64,000 bases of DNA, from contig NZ_JAAOXM010000002.1 of the NCBI RefSeq assembly GCF_011605345.1, positions 682,001-746,000 of the forward strand. Reading direction: 5' to 3'. The stretch is from Burkholderia sp. D-99. GTDB lineage: Bacteria; Pseudomonadota; Gammaproteobacteria; Burkholderiales; Burkholderiaceae. Within the stretch, counting starts at the first letter, position 1. Each line of letters begins with the position of its first letter. The notes beneath the pieces were generated by a model that was given only the letters and a program-made list of their open reading frames with translations, did not search any database and had not been told where the DNA came from. This document shows, piece after piece, positions 1-9,196 of this stretch. Both the position numbers and the translations under genes were made by a program.

Positions 1-2
1 CC

Positions 3-878
3 CTACCCCTTCCGCCCCGCCTGCTCCCGCAACCACGCAGCAAACGCAACCACATGCTCGACCGCGACACTCTCCGGCTCGACATCGAGCCAATAACCGA
101 ACGGCCCGATCGGCTGCACCGGCGACAGCCGCACGAGGCTGCCCTCGCCGATCTCCTCCTCGATCATGTTCAGGTCGACCACCGCGAGCCCCGCGCCCTT
201 GCGCGCCGCGCGGATCGCCTGTTCGAGCGTGGAAAACTCGATGCCGTCACCGATCCGCGCCACCTGCACGCCCGCCTGCTCGCACCAGTCGGCCCATAGC
301 GTCAGGCGCTTGCCTTCGTGCAGCACATGCAGCGACGGCAGCCGGCCGAGCAGCACGTCGAGCGCATCGCCGCGATAACGCGGCGCGCCGACGAGCGCAT
401 GCCGCTCCATCATCAGCAACTCCGACTGCATCCCGGCGCGCGCCGCGCGCCCGAAGCGGATGTGGCAATGGCAATCGTCGGCCGGCTCGGTGCGGATCGA
501 CAACTCGACGTCGGGCAGCGCCTCCGCGAGCGTGCCGAGCCGCGGCGAAAACCACTGCGTCGCGAACGTCGGCGGCAGCGACACCGTCAGGCGCCGCTTC
601 GCACCCGGCCGCGTGGCGGCGACTTCGTCGACGCCGCGCTCGATCGTGTCGAACGCCTGCCCGATGAACGGCAGCAACCGCTGACCGGCATCGGTCAGGC
701 GCACGCCCTTGTGATCGCGCTCGAACAATCGCGCGCCGAGCGCCTCCTCGAGCAGCCGGATCTGCCGGCTCACCGCCCCCTGCGTCACGCACAGCGAAAC
801 CGCCGCACGGTTGAAGCTCAGGTGACGCGCGGTCTCCTCGAAAAATCGCAGTGCGATCAACGATGGCAGGCGTCGCAT
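3..878 (-). CDS. LysR-family regulator, GcvA-like
   Basis: A 291-residue LysR-type transcriptional regulator. The N-terminal winged helix-turn-helix (about residues 5-65, with a TQGAVSRQIRLLE recognition segment) is followed by a periplasmic-binding-like effector domain starting near LPPTFATQWFSPRLG. The length is normal for the family and the gene is complete, ending 3 bases from the window edge. It is divergent from a second LysR gene whose effector domain is visibly related (PPTFA..W..PRLG..L). The GcvA subgroup is suggested by the N-terminus (LIALRFFEETARHLSF). Target and inducer cannot be read from the sequence. Confidence 0.9.
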   Translation of the reverse strand: MRRLPSLIALRFFEETARHLSFNRAAVSLCVTQGAVSRQIRLLEEALGARLFERDHKGVRLTDAGQRLLPFIGQAFDTIERGVDEVAATRPGAKRRLTVSLPPTFATQWFSPRLGTLAEALPDVELSIRTEPADDCHCHIRFGRAARAGMQSELLMMERHALVGAPRYRGDALDVLLGRLPSLHVLHEGKRLTLWADWCEQAGVQVARIGDGIEFSTLEQAIRAARKGAGLAVVDLNMIEEEIGEGSLVRLSPVQPIGPFGYWLDVEPESVAVEHVVAFAAWLREQAGRKG

Positions 879-896
879 GATGTGTGTCCCTTTCTT

Positions 897-923
897 TCGT
901 ATCGTTCGTATCGTTCGTGTTGT
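897..923. repeat. 9-bp direct repeat, three imperfect copies
   Basis: TCGTATCGT occurs twice head-to-tail, followed by a degenerate third copy (TCGTGTTGT), in the 230-bp divergent region between the two LysR genes. It lies 19 bases upstream of the leftward start codon, so it may be slippage-prone sequence or part of a regulator site. Confidence 0.5.
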
Positions 924-1108
924 TGCCGGCCGTCACCGCCGTCCCTCCTGCGGGCAGCCTGATCGCAACAAGGCGCGCCAATCGCCGCGCCGTCAAAACC
1001 GCGAGGGCCCGCGCCCTCGGTCGCATCCATTCATCGTCCCCGCGCCCGCGCCGCCCGCCTACAATAAGCATCCCGCACCAAACACGACACCGCCCCGTGA
1101 GACGCAAG

Positions 1109-2047
1109 ATGCCGGCGCTGAACGCGCTGAAAGCCTTCGAGATGGCCGGCCGCACCGGCAGCTTCACACGCGCGGCCGAACTGCTCAACGTGACGCAGAG
1201 CGCGGTGAGCCGGCAGGTTCGCCAGCTCGAGGGCCAGCTCGGCGAAACCCTGCTCGAGCGCCGCCATCACCAGCTCGAATTGACAGCGGCCGGCCGCGTG
1301 CTGCTGCGCGCGCTGCAGCAATCGTTCGACAAGATCGAGCTGACCGTGCGCAGCCTGCAGGAAAAAACCCACCTGAACCGCCTGCGCGCGAACGTGCCGC
1401 CCACCTTCGCCGCGCGCTGGCTGATGCCGCGGCTCGGCCGGCTGCGCGACGCGCATCCCGAATTCGAGCTGAGCCTCACGACCCGCATTCACGACAGCCT
1501 CGGCGAATCGCGCGTGCTCGACTGCGCGATCCGGTTCGGCGACGGCGAATGGGACGGCTTCGACAACGCACTGCTGATGCAGGAGCAGCATATCGCCGTC
1601 TGCGCGCCCGCGCTGTATGCGCGGCTACGACAGGACGGCGCGCCGATCGACCTGAACCGCTTCACGCTGCTGCACGTGCTCGCCACCGACGACCAGCGCT
1701 ACCTGACCTGGCAGCACTGGCTGAAGGCCGCCGGCATCACCGACGTCGACACGCGCGGCGGCTACGAATTCGACCTGCTCGACCACGCGATCCGCGCGGC
1801 GATCGACGGCCTCGGGATCACGATCGCCGATCGCCACATGGTCGCGCGCGAACTGGCGACCGGGCAACTGATGCAGGTGCTCAACGTGCACGTCGACGGC
1901 CACCAGTCGTACTGGTTCGTCACGCGGCCCGAGCAGACGAACCTGCCGCACATCGTCCAGTTCCGCGACTGGCTGCAGCAGGAAGTGTGGCTCGCGAAGC
2001 GCCATCTCGAACCGTCGTCGCCGCTTCCGCAGGTGCCGCTGGCCTAG
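1109..2047 (+). CDS. LysR-family regulator, GcvA-like (paralogue of the left neighbour)
   Basis: A 312-residue LysR regulator. I start it at the ATG giving MPALNALKAFE, because that matches the usual LysR N-terminus; the frame is open 75 codons further upstream, but that part is low-complexity Arg/Pro/Ser. The HTH contains TQSAVSRQVRQLE, and the effector domain begins near VPPTFAARWLMPRLG. It is divergent from a paralogous LysR gene and lies upstream, on the same strand, of the aldehyde dehydrogenase-MFS-enolase-GMC run, which makes it a reasonable candidate regulator of that run. The assignment of target is inference. Confidence 0.88.
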   Translation: MPALNALKAFEMAGRTGSFTRAAELLNVTQSAVSRQVRQLEGQLGETLLERRHHQLELTAAGRVLLRALQQSFDKIELTVRSLQEKTHLNRLRANVPPTFAARWLMPRLGRLRDAHPEFELSLTTRIHDSLGESRVLDCAIRFGDGEWDGFDNALLMQEQHIAVCAPALYARLRQDGAPIDLNRFTLLHVLATDDQRYLTWQHWLKAAGITDVDTRGGYEFDLLDHAIRAAIDGLGITIADRHMVARELATGQLMQVLNVHVDGHQSYWFVTRPEQTNLPHIVQFRDWLQQEVWLAKRHLEPSSPLPQVPLA

Positions 2048-2280
2048 CGCACGCCCCGCCCCCGAGGCATAGCTGACCGCCCCGCCCGCGCCGAAGCCCC
2101 AGGCGCGGCCGACACCTTACCGGCTTCCGCCCCCGCGCGCATCCGGACCCGTCGGAAAATGCGGCCCCGCCGCCGCCCGCCCCGCTCCCGGCCCGCGCCA
2201 CGGCAGCCTTGCCGGACGCGCGATTCCGGCTGATCGGCCGAGTAACGTGCGTTTTTCTCATGCTCGGCGCGAAAATAAGT

Positions 2281-2300
2281 CGTTTGTCGTGCGCTAAACG
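2281..2300. promoter_or_regulatory. Candidate LysR-type operator upstream of the aldehyde dehydrogenase
   Basis: CGTTT-N10-AAACG is an inverted repeat with LysR-like spacing (T-N11-A form), 82 bases upstream of the aldA-like start codon. The rest of the 335-base gap 2048-2382 is GC-rich with no gene I can support. A good ribosome site (GGAGGA) sits at 2369-2374. Confidence 0.35.
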
Positions 2301-2382
2301 CATGAACAGAATGGCCTCTATCCCATGCCACGCGTGTCGCCACCCGAAGCGATCCGCCTGCATTCATCGGAGGAGTCACTTC

Positions 2383-3807
2383 ATGCGCACCGAACGCAAC
2401 TACGTGAACGGCCGTTTCGTCGCCCCGGAAAGCGACGCGTTCATCGTCGTCCACAATCCCGCCACCGAAGCGCCGTTCGCGCGCGTGCCCGCCGCGACAC
2501 CGGCCGATGCACTCGCCGCCGTCGACGCCGCGGCCGCCGCGCAGAAGGCGTGGCGCAAGCTGCCGAGCGCCGAGCGCGCCGTGTACCTGCACCGTTTCGC
2601 CGACGCGCTGACCGCACGCGCGTCCGAGATCGGCGCGGCGCTCGCGCAGGAATCCGGCAAGAGCGTCGAGGACGCGTCGAACGAGGCCGTCTACGCAGGC
2701 CAGATCACGCGCTACCACGCGGAGTGGGCGCGCCGGATCGAGGGCGAGATCATCCCGAGCGACACGCCCGACGAAAACCTGTTCCTGCAGCGCGAGCCGA
2801 TCGGCGTCGTCGCGTGCCTGATCCCGTTCAACTATCCCGTCTACACGCTGCTGCGCAAGGTCGCGCCCGCGCTGATCGCCGGCAATACCGTGGTCGTGCG
2901 GCCGAGCAACCACACGCCGGTGTCCGCGTTCGAGATCGCGAAGGCGGCCGACGATGCGGGCTTCCCGCCGGGCGTCGTCAACATCCTGACGATGGACCAC
3001 GCGACGGCCGAAGCGCTGTGCACGCACCCGGCAGTCGGGATGATCACGCTGACCGGCAGCGTGAACGCGGGCCGCAACGTGCTCGACTACTGCAAGGCGA
3101 ACATCGCGAAGCCGTCGCTCGAACTCGGCGGCAAGACGCCCGCGATCATCGAGCCCGACGCCGACCTCGAACGCGCGGCCGCTGCACTCGTCGCGTCGAA
3201 GACGACCCATTGCGGCCAGCTCTGCACGGCCATCGAGCGCGTGTACGTGCACGACAGCGTGCACGACCGTTTCGTTGCGCTGCTGAAGGAGAAGATGGCG
3301 GCCGTGCGCATCGGCAACCGTGCGGAAGACGCCACGCGGATGGGCCCGCTCGTCAGCGCATCGGCCCGCGCGCACATTCACGGAATGGTCGAACGCGCGA
3401 TCGCGGCAGGCGCGACGCTCGAAACCGGTGGCGCGATCCCCGCCGGCCCCGGCTTCTTCTACCCGGCCACGCTGCTCACCGGCGTGCGGCAGGACATGGA
3501 GATCGTGCAGGAGGAAACCTTCGGCCCGATCATGCCCGTGCTGCGCTACACGACGATCGACGAAGCGATCGCGCAGGCGAACGACCATCAGTTCGGCCTG
3601 TCGTCGGTGCTCTACACCGAGCACTACCGCACCGCGATGACCGTCGCGAACGCGATCGAAGCCGGCGAGCTGTACGTGAACCGTACTCCGGCCGATCCGT
3701 ACCAGGGCTTCCACGCCGGCTGGAAGCGCTCGGGCCTCGGCGGCGACGACGGCAAGCACGGGATGCTCGAATTCACGCAGACGCGCCTCGTCGTCATGAA
3801 GTACTGA
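2383..3807 (+). CDS. NAD(P)-dependent aldehyde dehydrogenase, AldA-like (lactaldehyde/glycolaldehyde type)
   Basis: A 474-residue aldehyde dehydrogenase oxidising an aldehyde to the acid with NAD(P)+. Features seen are the LELGGK segment carrying the general-base Glu, the catalytic Cys in HCGQLCT, the EETFGP motif near the C-terminal third, and a C-terminus GFHAGWKRSG..GKHG that closely matches E. coli AldA as I remember it. The start was chosen by GGAGGAGTCACTTCATG. It is the first gene of a run with an MFS transporter, an enolase-superfamily enzyme and a GMC dehydrogenase, so it probably oxidises an aldehyde made from an alcohol or sugar acid in the same pathway. The exact substrate is unknown. 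Confidence 0.88.
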   Translation: MRTERNYVNGRFVAPESDAFIVVHNPATEAPFARVPAATPADALAAVDAAAAAQKAWRKLPSAERAVYLHRFADALTARASEIGAALAQESGKSVEDASNEAVYAGQITRYHAEWARRIEGEIIPSDTPDENLFLQREPIGVVACLIPFNYPVYTLLRKVAPALIAGNTVVVRPSNHTPVSAFEIAKAADDAGFPPGVVNILTMDHATAEALCTHPAVGMITLTGSVNAGRNVLDYCKANIAKPSLELGGKTPAIIEPDADLERAAAALVASKTTHCGQLCTAIERVYVHDSVHDRFVALLKEKMAAVRIGNRAEDATRMGPLVSASARAHIHGMVERAIAAGATLETGGAIPAGPGFFYPATLLTGVRQDMEIVQEETFGPIMPVLRYTTIDEAIAQANDHQFGLSSVLYTEHYRTAMTVANAIEAGELYVNRTPADPYQGFHAGWKRSGLGGDDGKHGMLEFTQTRLVVMKY

Positions 3808-3939
3808 CACCGCCTCGCCAACGCACAGTTTCCGGCGCGCGCACCACGACACCACGCCGCGCGCGCCGCCCCTGATTCAACCAGAACATAAAAAACCTGC
3901 AGGCCTCCGCTTCAAGGACGCCTGATGGAGGAAGACATC

Positions 3940-5271
3940 ATGCCGACCCAACCGTCGACGCCCGCGGCGTCGCTCGCGTTGCACGACGACGCTCACGCGT
4001 CGCAGCATTCCCGTGCGCAACGCTACCTGCAACTGCTGCTGCTCGTGATTGCCGCGGGCGCGATCTACCCGATGCTGTATCTGCGGCAGGTGTACCAGCC
4101 GACGATGCTGCAGTTCTTCCATATCGACGACGTGCAGCTCGGCTACCTGTATTCGTCGCTCGGCACGATCTTCCTCGTCAGCTACCTGCCGAGCGGCTGG
4201 CTGGCCGACCGCCTGTCGCCGCGCTGGCTGATCTGCTTCTCGCTGCTCGCGACGGGCACGCTCGGGCTCGTCTACGCGACCGGGCCGTCGTTCGACACGC
4301 TCGTGCTGATTTTCGGCGGCTGGGGGCTGACCACCGGCCTGACGTTCTGGGCCGCCGTGATCAAGCGCGTGAACATGATCGCGGGCCCCGACGAACAGGG
4401 CCGCTTCTTCGGGCTGCTGGACGGCGGCCGCGGGCTCGTCGAGGCGCTGCTCGCGACGATCGCGATCACGCTGTTCGCCTACGTGACGCAGGCGCACGGC
4501 GGCACCGATGCGGCCGGCTTCAGGCTCGTCGTGCACCTGTACGCGTTCTTCTGCATCGCGCTCGGCGTGCTGCTCGCGCTGGTGAAGGATCCGGCGAACC
4601 CGAACGAACGCAAGGCCGTAACGGAACGCCGAAAAGGCAACGTGCTGACCGACCTGAAGACGCTCGCGGCGATCCCCGAGCTTTGGCTCGTCGCCGCGAT
4701 CGTGTTTTGCGGCTACCAGGTGTTCTGGGCGACCTACAGCTTCTCGGCCTACCTGCACGAAGGCAATTTCGGGCTCAGCGCGACGGCGGCCGGCTTCATC
4801 ACGACGCTCAAGCTGTGGATGCGCCCCGTCGGCGGCATCGGCGGCGGCTTCCTCGGCGACCGCGTGTCGAAGGTGTCCGTGCTGTTCTGGGCGCTGGTAC
4901 TCGCCGCGCTGTCGCTCGTCGGGCTGATCGCCGCGCCCGCGCACAGCCCGCAGGCGATGCTCGTCGTGCTCGTGCTGTTCATCGGCATCCTCACCTACGC
5001 GATCCGCGGCCTGTACTGGTCGCTGCTCGACGACTGCAAGGTGCCCACGCATTGCGCGGGCCTCGCGATCGGCCTGATCTCGGTGCTCGGCTATTCGCCC
5101 GACGTGTTCGTGCCGCTGATCAACGGCTACGTGACGCAGACCTATCCGGGCGCGCACGGCTACCAGCTCTATTTCGGCTATATCGCGGCCATCGCGCTGT
5201 GCGGCGCGGGCGCGGCTGCGTTCCTCAAAGTCCGCCTCAACCGCATTCACCGTACCCAGGAGTCCGTATGA
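3940..5271 (+). CDS. MFS transporter, YihN/UhpC-like anion:cation symporter family
   Basis: A 443-residue inner-membrane major facilitator with about 12 hydrophobic segments. The loop after TM2 carries the GWLADRLSPRW signature of the family. An in-frame ATG lies 15 bases upstream, but the sequence between (GGAGGAAG) is a good ribosome site for the second ATG, so I start at MPTQPS. The similarity I recognise is to the YihN group, which often serves sugar or sugar-acid uptake. It overlaps the following enolase-family gene by ATGA, so the two are translationally coupled, and it probably imports that enzyme's substrate. Confidence 0.85.
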   Translation: MPTQPSTPAASLALHDDAHASQHSRAQRYLQLLLLVIAAGAIYPMLYLRQVYQPTMLQFFHIDDVQLGYLYSSLGTIFLVSYLPSGWLADRLSPRWLICFSLLATGTLGLVYATGPSFDTLVLIFGGWGLTTGLTFWAAVIKRVNMIAGPDEQGRFFGLLDGGRGLVEALLATIAITLFAYVTQAHGGTDAAGFRLVVHLYAFFCIALGVLLALVKDPANPNERKAVTERRKGNVLTDLKTLAAIPELWLVAAIVFCGYQVFWATYSFSAYLHEGNFGLSATAAGFITTLKLWMRPVGGIGGGFLGDRVSKVSVLFWALVLAALSLVGLIAAPAHSPQAMLVVLVLFIGILTYAIRGLYWSLLDDCKVPTHCAGLAIGLISVLGYSPDVFVPLINGYVTQTYPGAHGYQLYFGYIAAIALCGAGAAAFLKVRLNRIHRTQESV

Positions 5272-6485
5272 AGATCGTTTCGCTCGAAACCCATATCGTC
5301 GCCGTGCCGCCGCCGCATATCGGCGGGATGTACTGGATCTTCGTGAAGTTGAAGACCGACGACGGCATCGAAGGCGTCGGCGAGATCTATTCCGCGACGT
5401 TCGGCCCGAAGGCAATGGCTCCGATCATCGACGACGTGTTCGAACGCCACCTGCTGAACCGCGACCCGCATCACGTCGAACGGCTGTTCCGCCAGGCCTA
5501 TTCGAGCGGCTTCACGCAGCGCCCCGATCTCACGATGATGGGCGTCGTCAGCGGCCTCGAAATGGCGTGCTGGGACATCATCGGCAAGGCCGCCGGCAAA
5601 CCCGTGTATGAACTGCTCGGCGGGAAAATCCACGAGCGGCTGCGCTCGTACACGTACCTGTACCCGAAGAACGCCAACGGCGAATACGACTACGACGACC
5701 CCGACCTCGCCGCCGAATGCGCGGCCGAGAACGTGAAGCTCGGCTTCACGGCCGTCAAGTTCGACCCGGCCGGCCCGTACACGGCCTACTCCGGCCACCA
5801 GCTGTCGCTGGAAGTGCTCGATCGCTGCGAACTGTTCTGCCGCAAGGTGCGCGAGGCTGTCGGCAGCAAGGCCGACCTGCTGTTCGGCACGCATGGGCAG
5901 ATGGTGCCGTCATCGGCGATCCGGCTCGCGAAGCGGCTCGAGAAATACGACCCGCTGTGGTTCGAGGAGCCGGTTCCCCCCGGCCAGGAAGAAGCGATCG
6001 CCCAAGTCGCGAAGCACACGTCGATTCCGATCGCGACCGGCGAGCGCCTGACCACCAAGTACGAATTCCACAAGCTGCTGCAGGCGGGCGGCGCATCGAT
6101 CCTGCAGCTGAACGTCGCGCGCGTGGGCGGCCTGCTCGAAGCGAAGAAGATCGCGACGCTCGCCGAAGTGCACTACGCGCAGATCGCGCCGCACCTGTAC
6201 AACGGGCCGGTGGGCGCGGCCGCGAGCATCCAGCTCGCGACCTGCACGCCGAACTTCCTGATCCAGGAAAGCATCATGACGTGGGGCGGCTTCCACGCGG
6301 AAGTTGTGAAGACGCCGATCCGCTGGGAAGACGGCTACATCATCCCGTCGAACGAACCGGGCCTCGGCATCGAGCTGGACATGGACGTCGTGAGGCGCCA
6401 CACGCCGTACACCGGCGAACGGCTGCACCTGCAGATGGGCGAACACCCCGTCGACGTGAAGGATCTCGCCCCCGCGAAGGGCTGA
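5268..6485 (+). CDS. Mandelate racemase/muconate-lactonizing (enolase superfamily) enzyme, sugar-acid dehydratase or cycloisomerase
   Basis: A 405-residue enolase-superfamily protein: alpha+beta capping domain (residues 1-120) and TIM barrel with VKFDP (catalytic Lys strand), FEEP and ATGER (metal-ligand Glu strands) and APHLYNGP (His strand). The family acts on sugar acids by abstracting the proton alpha to a carboxylate. Two canonical positions look altered: where galactonate dehydratase has VDFHG (first metal Asp), this protein has FGTHG, and the Asp of the usual QPD..GG segment is Asn (QLNVARVGG). I recall related proteins with the same FGTHGQ motif, so this may be a subfamily trait. It overlaps the MFS gene by 4 bases. 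Confidence 0.85.
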   Translation: MKIVSLETHIVAVPPPHIGGMYWIFVKLKTDDGIEGVGEIYSATFGPKAMAPIIDDVFERHLLNRDPHHVERLFRQAYSSGFTQRPDLTMMGVVSGLEMACWDIIGKAAGKPVYELLGGKIHERLRSYTYLYPKNANGEYDYDDPDLAAECAAENVKLGFTAVKFDPAGPYTAYSGHQLSLEVLDRCELFCRKVREAVGSKADLLFGTHGQMVPSSAIRLAKRLEKYDPLWFEEPVPPGQEEAIAQVAKHTSIPIATGERLTTKYEFHKLLQAGGASILQLNVARVGGLLEAKKIATLAEVHYAQIAPHLYNGPVGAAASIQLATCTPNFLIQESIMTWGGFHAEVVKTPIRWEDGYIIPSNEPGLGIELDMDVVRRHTPYTGERLHLQMGEHPVDVKDLAPAKG

Positions 6486-6500
6486 GCGCAAAGGACACAC

Positions 6501-8168
6501 ATGAGCTACGACTACATCATCGTCGGCGCGGGCTCGGCCGGCTGCATCCTCGCGAACCGCCTGAGCGAATCGGGCCGGCACTCGGTGCTGCTGCTCGAAG
6601 CGGGCGAACGCGACGCGTCGTTCTGGTTCAAGGTGCCGGTCGGCTTCACGAAGACCTACTACAACCGCCGCTACAACTGGATGTACTACAGCGAGCCCGA
6701 AGCGCAGCTCGCCGATCGCACGCTGTACTGCCCGCGCGGCAAGGTGGTCGGCGGGTCGGGCTCGATCAACGCGATGGTCTACGTGCGCGGCCAGCGCAGC
6801 GACTACGACGACTGGGCGGCCGCCGGCAATCCGGGCTGGGCGTACGACGACGTGCTCCCGTACTTCCGCAAGCTCGAAACGCATGCGGCCGGCATGACCG
6901 ATCCGCAGCATCACGGCGCGACGGGGCCGATCCACATCACGTCGATGAAGGCCGACGTGCATCCGATCGTCCACGAGTTCCTGAAGGGTTGCGGGCAACT
7001 GAACCTGCCGCGCACCGATGATTTCAACGGCGCGCAGTTCGAAGGCGCGGGCATCTACGACCTGAACACGAAGAACGGCGAGCGCTGCTCCAGCAGCTTC
7101 GCGTACCTGCGTCCCGCGCTGGGTCGCGCGAACCTAACGCTGCGCTCGGGCGTGCTCGTGCGGCGCGTGACGTTCGACGGCACGCGCGCGACCGGCGTGG
7201 TCGTCGCGGGCGAGCAAGGCGACGAAACGCTCGTCGCCGCGCGCGAGGTGATCCTCGCGGCCGGCGCGGTCGATACACCGAAGCTGCTGCAACTGTCGGG
7301 CGTCGGCGATCCGGCGCTGCTCGCGCGCCACCGCGTGCCGCTCGTGCATGCATTGCCAGCCGTCGGCCGCAACCTGCAGGACCACCTGTGCGTGAGCTTC
7401 TACTTCAAGGCGAACCGGCCGACGCTGAACGACGAGATGGGCACCCTGCTCGGCAAGATGAAGATCGGGCTGCGCTACCTGCTGACGAAGCGTGGCCCGC
7501 TCGCGATGAGCGTGAACCAGGCGGGCGGCTTCTTCCGCGGCACGGCCGATACGCAGGAACCGAACATCCAGCTCTACTTCAACCCGCTGTCGTACCGGAT
7601 CCCGAAGAGCGACCGCGCGAGCATCAAGCCCGAGCCTTATTCCGGATTCCTGATCGCGTTCAACCCGTGCCGGCCGACGAGCCGCGGCACGATCGAGATC
7701 GCGTCGAACCGCGTGGAAGATGCCGCGAAGATCCACATCAACGCGCTCACCACGCAGAAGGATCTCGACGAGGCCGTGCAGGGCAGCAAGGTGATTCGTG
7801 CGCTGATGCGCGCACCGGCGCTGAAGTCGATGACCGTCGAGGAAATCTCGCCGGGGCCGCAGATCGATTCCGACGAGGCGATGCTGCAGTATTTCCGCGA
7901 GCAGTCGGGTTCGATCTACCACCTGTGCGGCTCGTGCGCGATGGGATCGGACGCGGCGACGTCGGTGGTCGATGCGTCGCTGCGCGTGCACGGGCTGCAG
8001 GCGCTGCGGATCGTCGATGCGTCGGTGTTCCCGAACATCACGTCGGGCAACATCAACGCGCCGACGATGATGGTCGCGGAGAAAGGCGCGGACCTGATTC
8101 TGGCGGATGCGTCGCGCTCGGAACGGGCCGGCGTGCCATCGACGCAACGGGAGACGGTCGCACAGTGA
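6501..8168 (+). CDS. GMC-family FAD-dependent oxidoreductase (choline dehydrogenase-like)
   Basis: A 555-residue glucose-methanol-choline oxidoreductase. The N-terminus has the FAD Rossmann motif VGAGSAGC, then the GMC signature GGSGSINAMVYVRG near residues 85-98. The C-terminus has the His-containing YHLCGSCAMG and SGNINAPTMMVAEKGA. Such enzymes oxidise primary or secondary alcohols to aldehydes or ketones using FAD. It starts 15 bases after the enolase-family gene with an AAGGA ribosome site. An alcohol dehydrogenase plus the AldA-like enzyme upstream would give an alcohol-to-acid sequence, followed or preceded by the enolase-type step. The substrate is not predictable. Confidence 0.9.
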   Translation: MSYDYIIVGAGSAGCILANRLSESGRHSVLLLEAGERDASFWFKVPVGFTKTYYNRRYNWMYYSEPEAQLADRTLYCPRGKVVGGSGSINAMVYVRGQRSDYDDWAAAGNPGWAYDDVLPYFRKLETHAAGMTDPQHHGATGPIHITSMKADVHPIVHEFLKGCGQLNLPRTDDFNGAQFEGAGIYDLNTKNGERCSSSFAYLRPALGRANLTLRSGVLVRRVTFDGTRATGVVVAGEQGDETLVAAREVILAAGAVDTPKLLQLSGVGDPALLARHRVPLVHALPAVGRNLQDHLCVSFYFKANRPTLNDEMGTLLGKMKIGLRYLLTKRGPLAMSVNQAGGFFRGTADTQEPNIQLYFNPLSYRIPKSDRASIKPEPYSGFLIAFNPCRPTSRGTIEIASNRVEDAAKIHINALTTQKDLDEAVQGSKVIRALMRAPALKSMTVEEISPGPQIDSDEAMLQYFREQSGSIYHLCGSCAMGSDAATSVVDASLRVHGLQALRIVDASVFPNITSGNINAPTMMVAEKGADLILADASRSERAGVPSTQRETVAQ

Positions 8169-8184
8169 CGCGGCGCGGGCAACC

Positions 8185-9087
8185 TCAGCCGTTCCCTGCG
8201 TCCACGACCTGCCGGCAGACGCTCACGATCAGGTCTCGCAGCCCGGCATGCACCGCGTCCCGGTCGAAGCGGGGATGCCACATGATCGAGATCGGAAGCC
8301 CGGGCGTCGCGACCGGCAGCTCGAACGTCACGACGTCGCGCCGGGCCTGGGCGGTGTGCTTCTCGGGCACCTGCACGATCCAGTCCGAACGCTGGGCCAG
8401 CTCGATGCCCGACTTGAAATTCGGCACCACCGCGATCACGTTCCGCTCGCGCCCCTGCTCGCCGAGCGCATCGTCGATCGGCCCGTGAAAGCGCCCTTTG
8501 CGCGACACGCTGATATGCGGCACGGACAGGTAGGCATCCAGCGTCATCCGGCGCCGCGCGAGCCGGTGGCCTTTTCGCAGCACGCCGACCATCTGGTCGT
8601 CGAACAGCTTGCGGATCATGATTTCCGGCCCCGTCTCGCCGATCACGCCGATTTCGATATCGACTTCGCCGCTACGAAGGCGCGCCACCGTCTTCTCGTG
8701 CTTGGGCAGGAACCGCAGCCTCGCATGCGGCCATGCATCGTGCGCCTGCGCGATGATGGGCACCGCAAACGAATCGATGAAGCCGTCGTTGGCGCTGATG
8801 TTGAACACGCGTTGTGCGTCGATCGACCGGTGCTGCGCACCGAGCAGCAGTTCCACATCCTGAAGGATGCGGTCGAGCGGCACCTTCAGCCGCCGCGCCG
8901 TTTCGGTCGCCACCATGCCCTTGCCCGCGCGCACCAGCACCTTGTCGCCGATCGCGTCCTGAACGCGGGCAAGGGTCCGGCTCATCGCGGACGGACTCAA
9001 ATCGAGGCTGCGCGCCGCACGCGACACGCTTTCCTCGTCGATCAGCGCCTTCAGCGCCAGCAACAGGTTCAGGTCGATCCGGTCCAT
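8185..9087 (-). CDS. LysR-family regulator, NodD/PcaQ-like group
   Basis: A 300-residue LysR regulator starting MDRIDLNLLLALKALIDEESV with an AGGAG-type ribosome site. The HTH is at about residues 18-37 (SRAARSLDLSPSAMSRTLAR) and an effector-binding domain occupies the rest. It converges on the GMC gene, with stop codons 16 bases apart, and its promoter side faces an unknown gene at 9197. It could control either the catabolic run or that neighbour. Confidence 0.88.
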   Translation of the reverse strand: MDRIDLNLLLALKALIDEESVSRAARSLDLSPSAMSRTLARVQDAIGDKVLVRAGKGMVATETARRLKVPLDRILQDVELLLGAQHRSIDAQRVFNISANDGFIDSFAVPIIAQAHDAWPHARLRFLPKHEKTVARLRSGEVDIEIGVIGETGPEIMIRKLFDDQMVGVLRKGHRLARRRMTLDAYLSVPHISVSRKGRFHGPIDDALGEQGRERNVIAVVPNFKSGIELAQRSDWIVQVPEKHTAQARRDVVTFELPVATPGLPISIMWHPRFDRDAVHAGLRDLIVSVCRQVVDAGNG

Positions 9088-9196
9088 CGCCGCGCTCCTC
9101 GCAGATTTGCATCGGATGCGTCATATATCTGCCAAACCTGCACTGTACACATGCCACCCCCGCTCCTACCATTCGTGCAATCGAACGGAGGAACGC

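Noticed and set aside
247-1188. Minus-strand 313-residue ORF overlapping the first LysR gene
   Set aside because: High-GC shadow frame, Arg/Ala-rich with no domain; the LysR frame is clearly the coding one.
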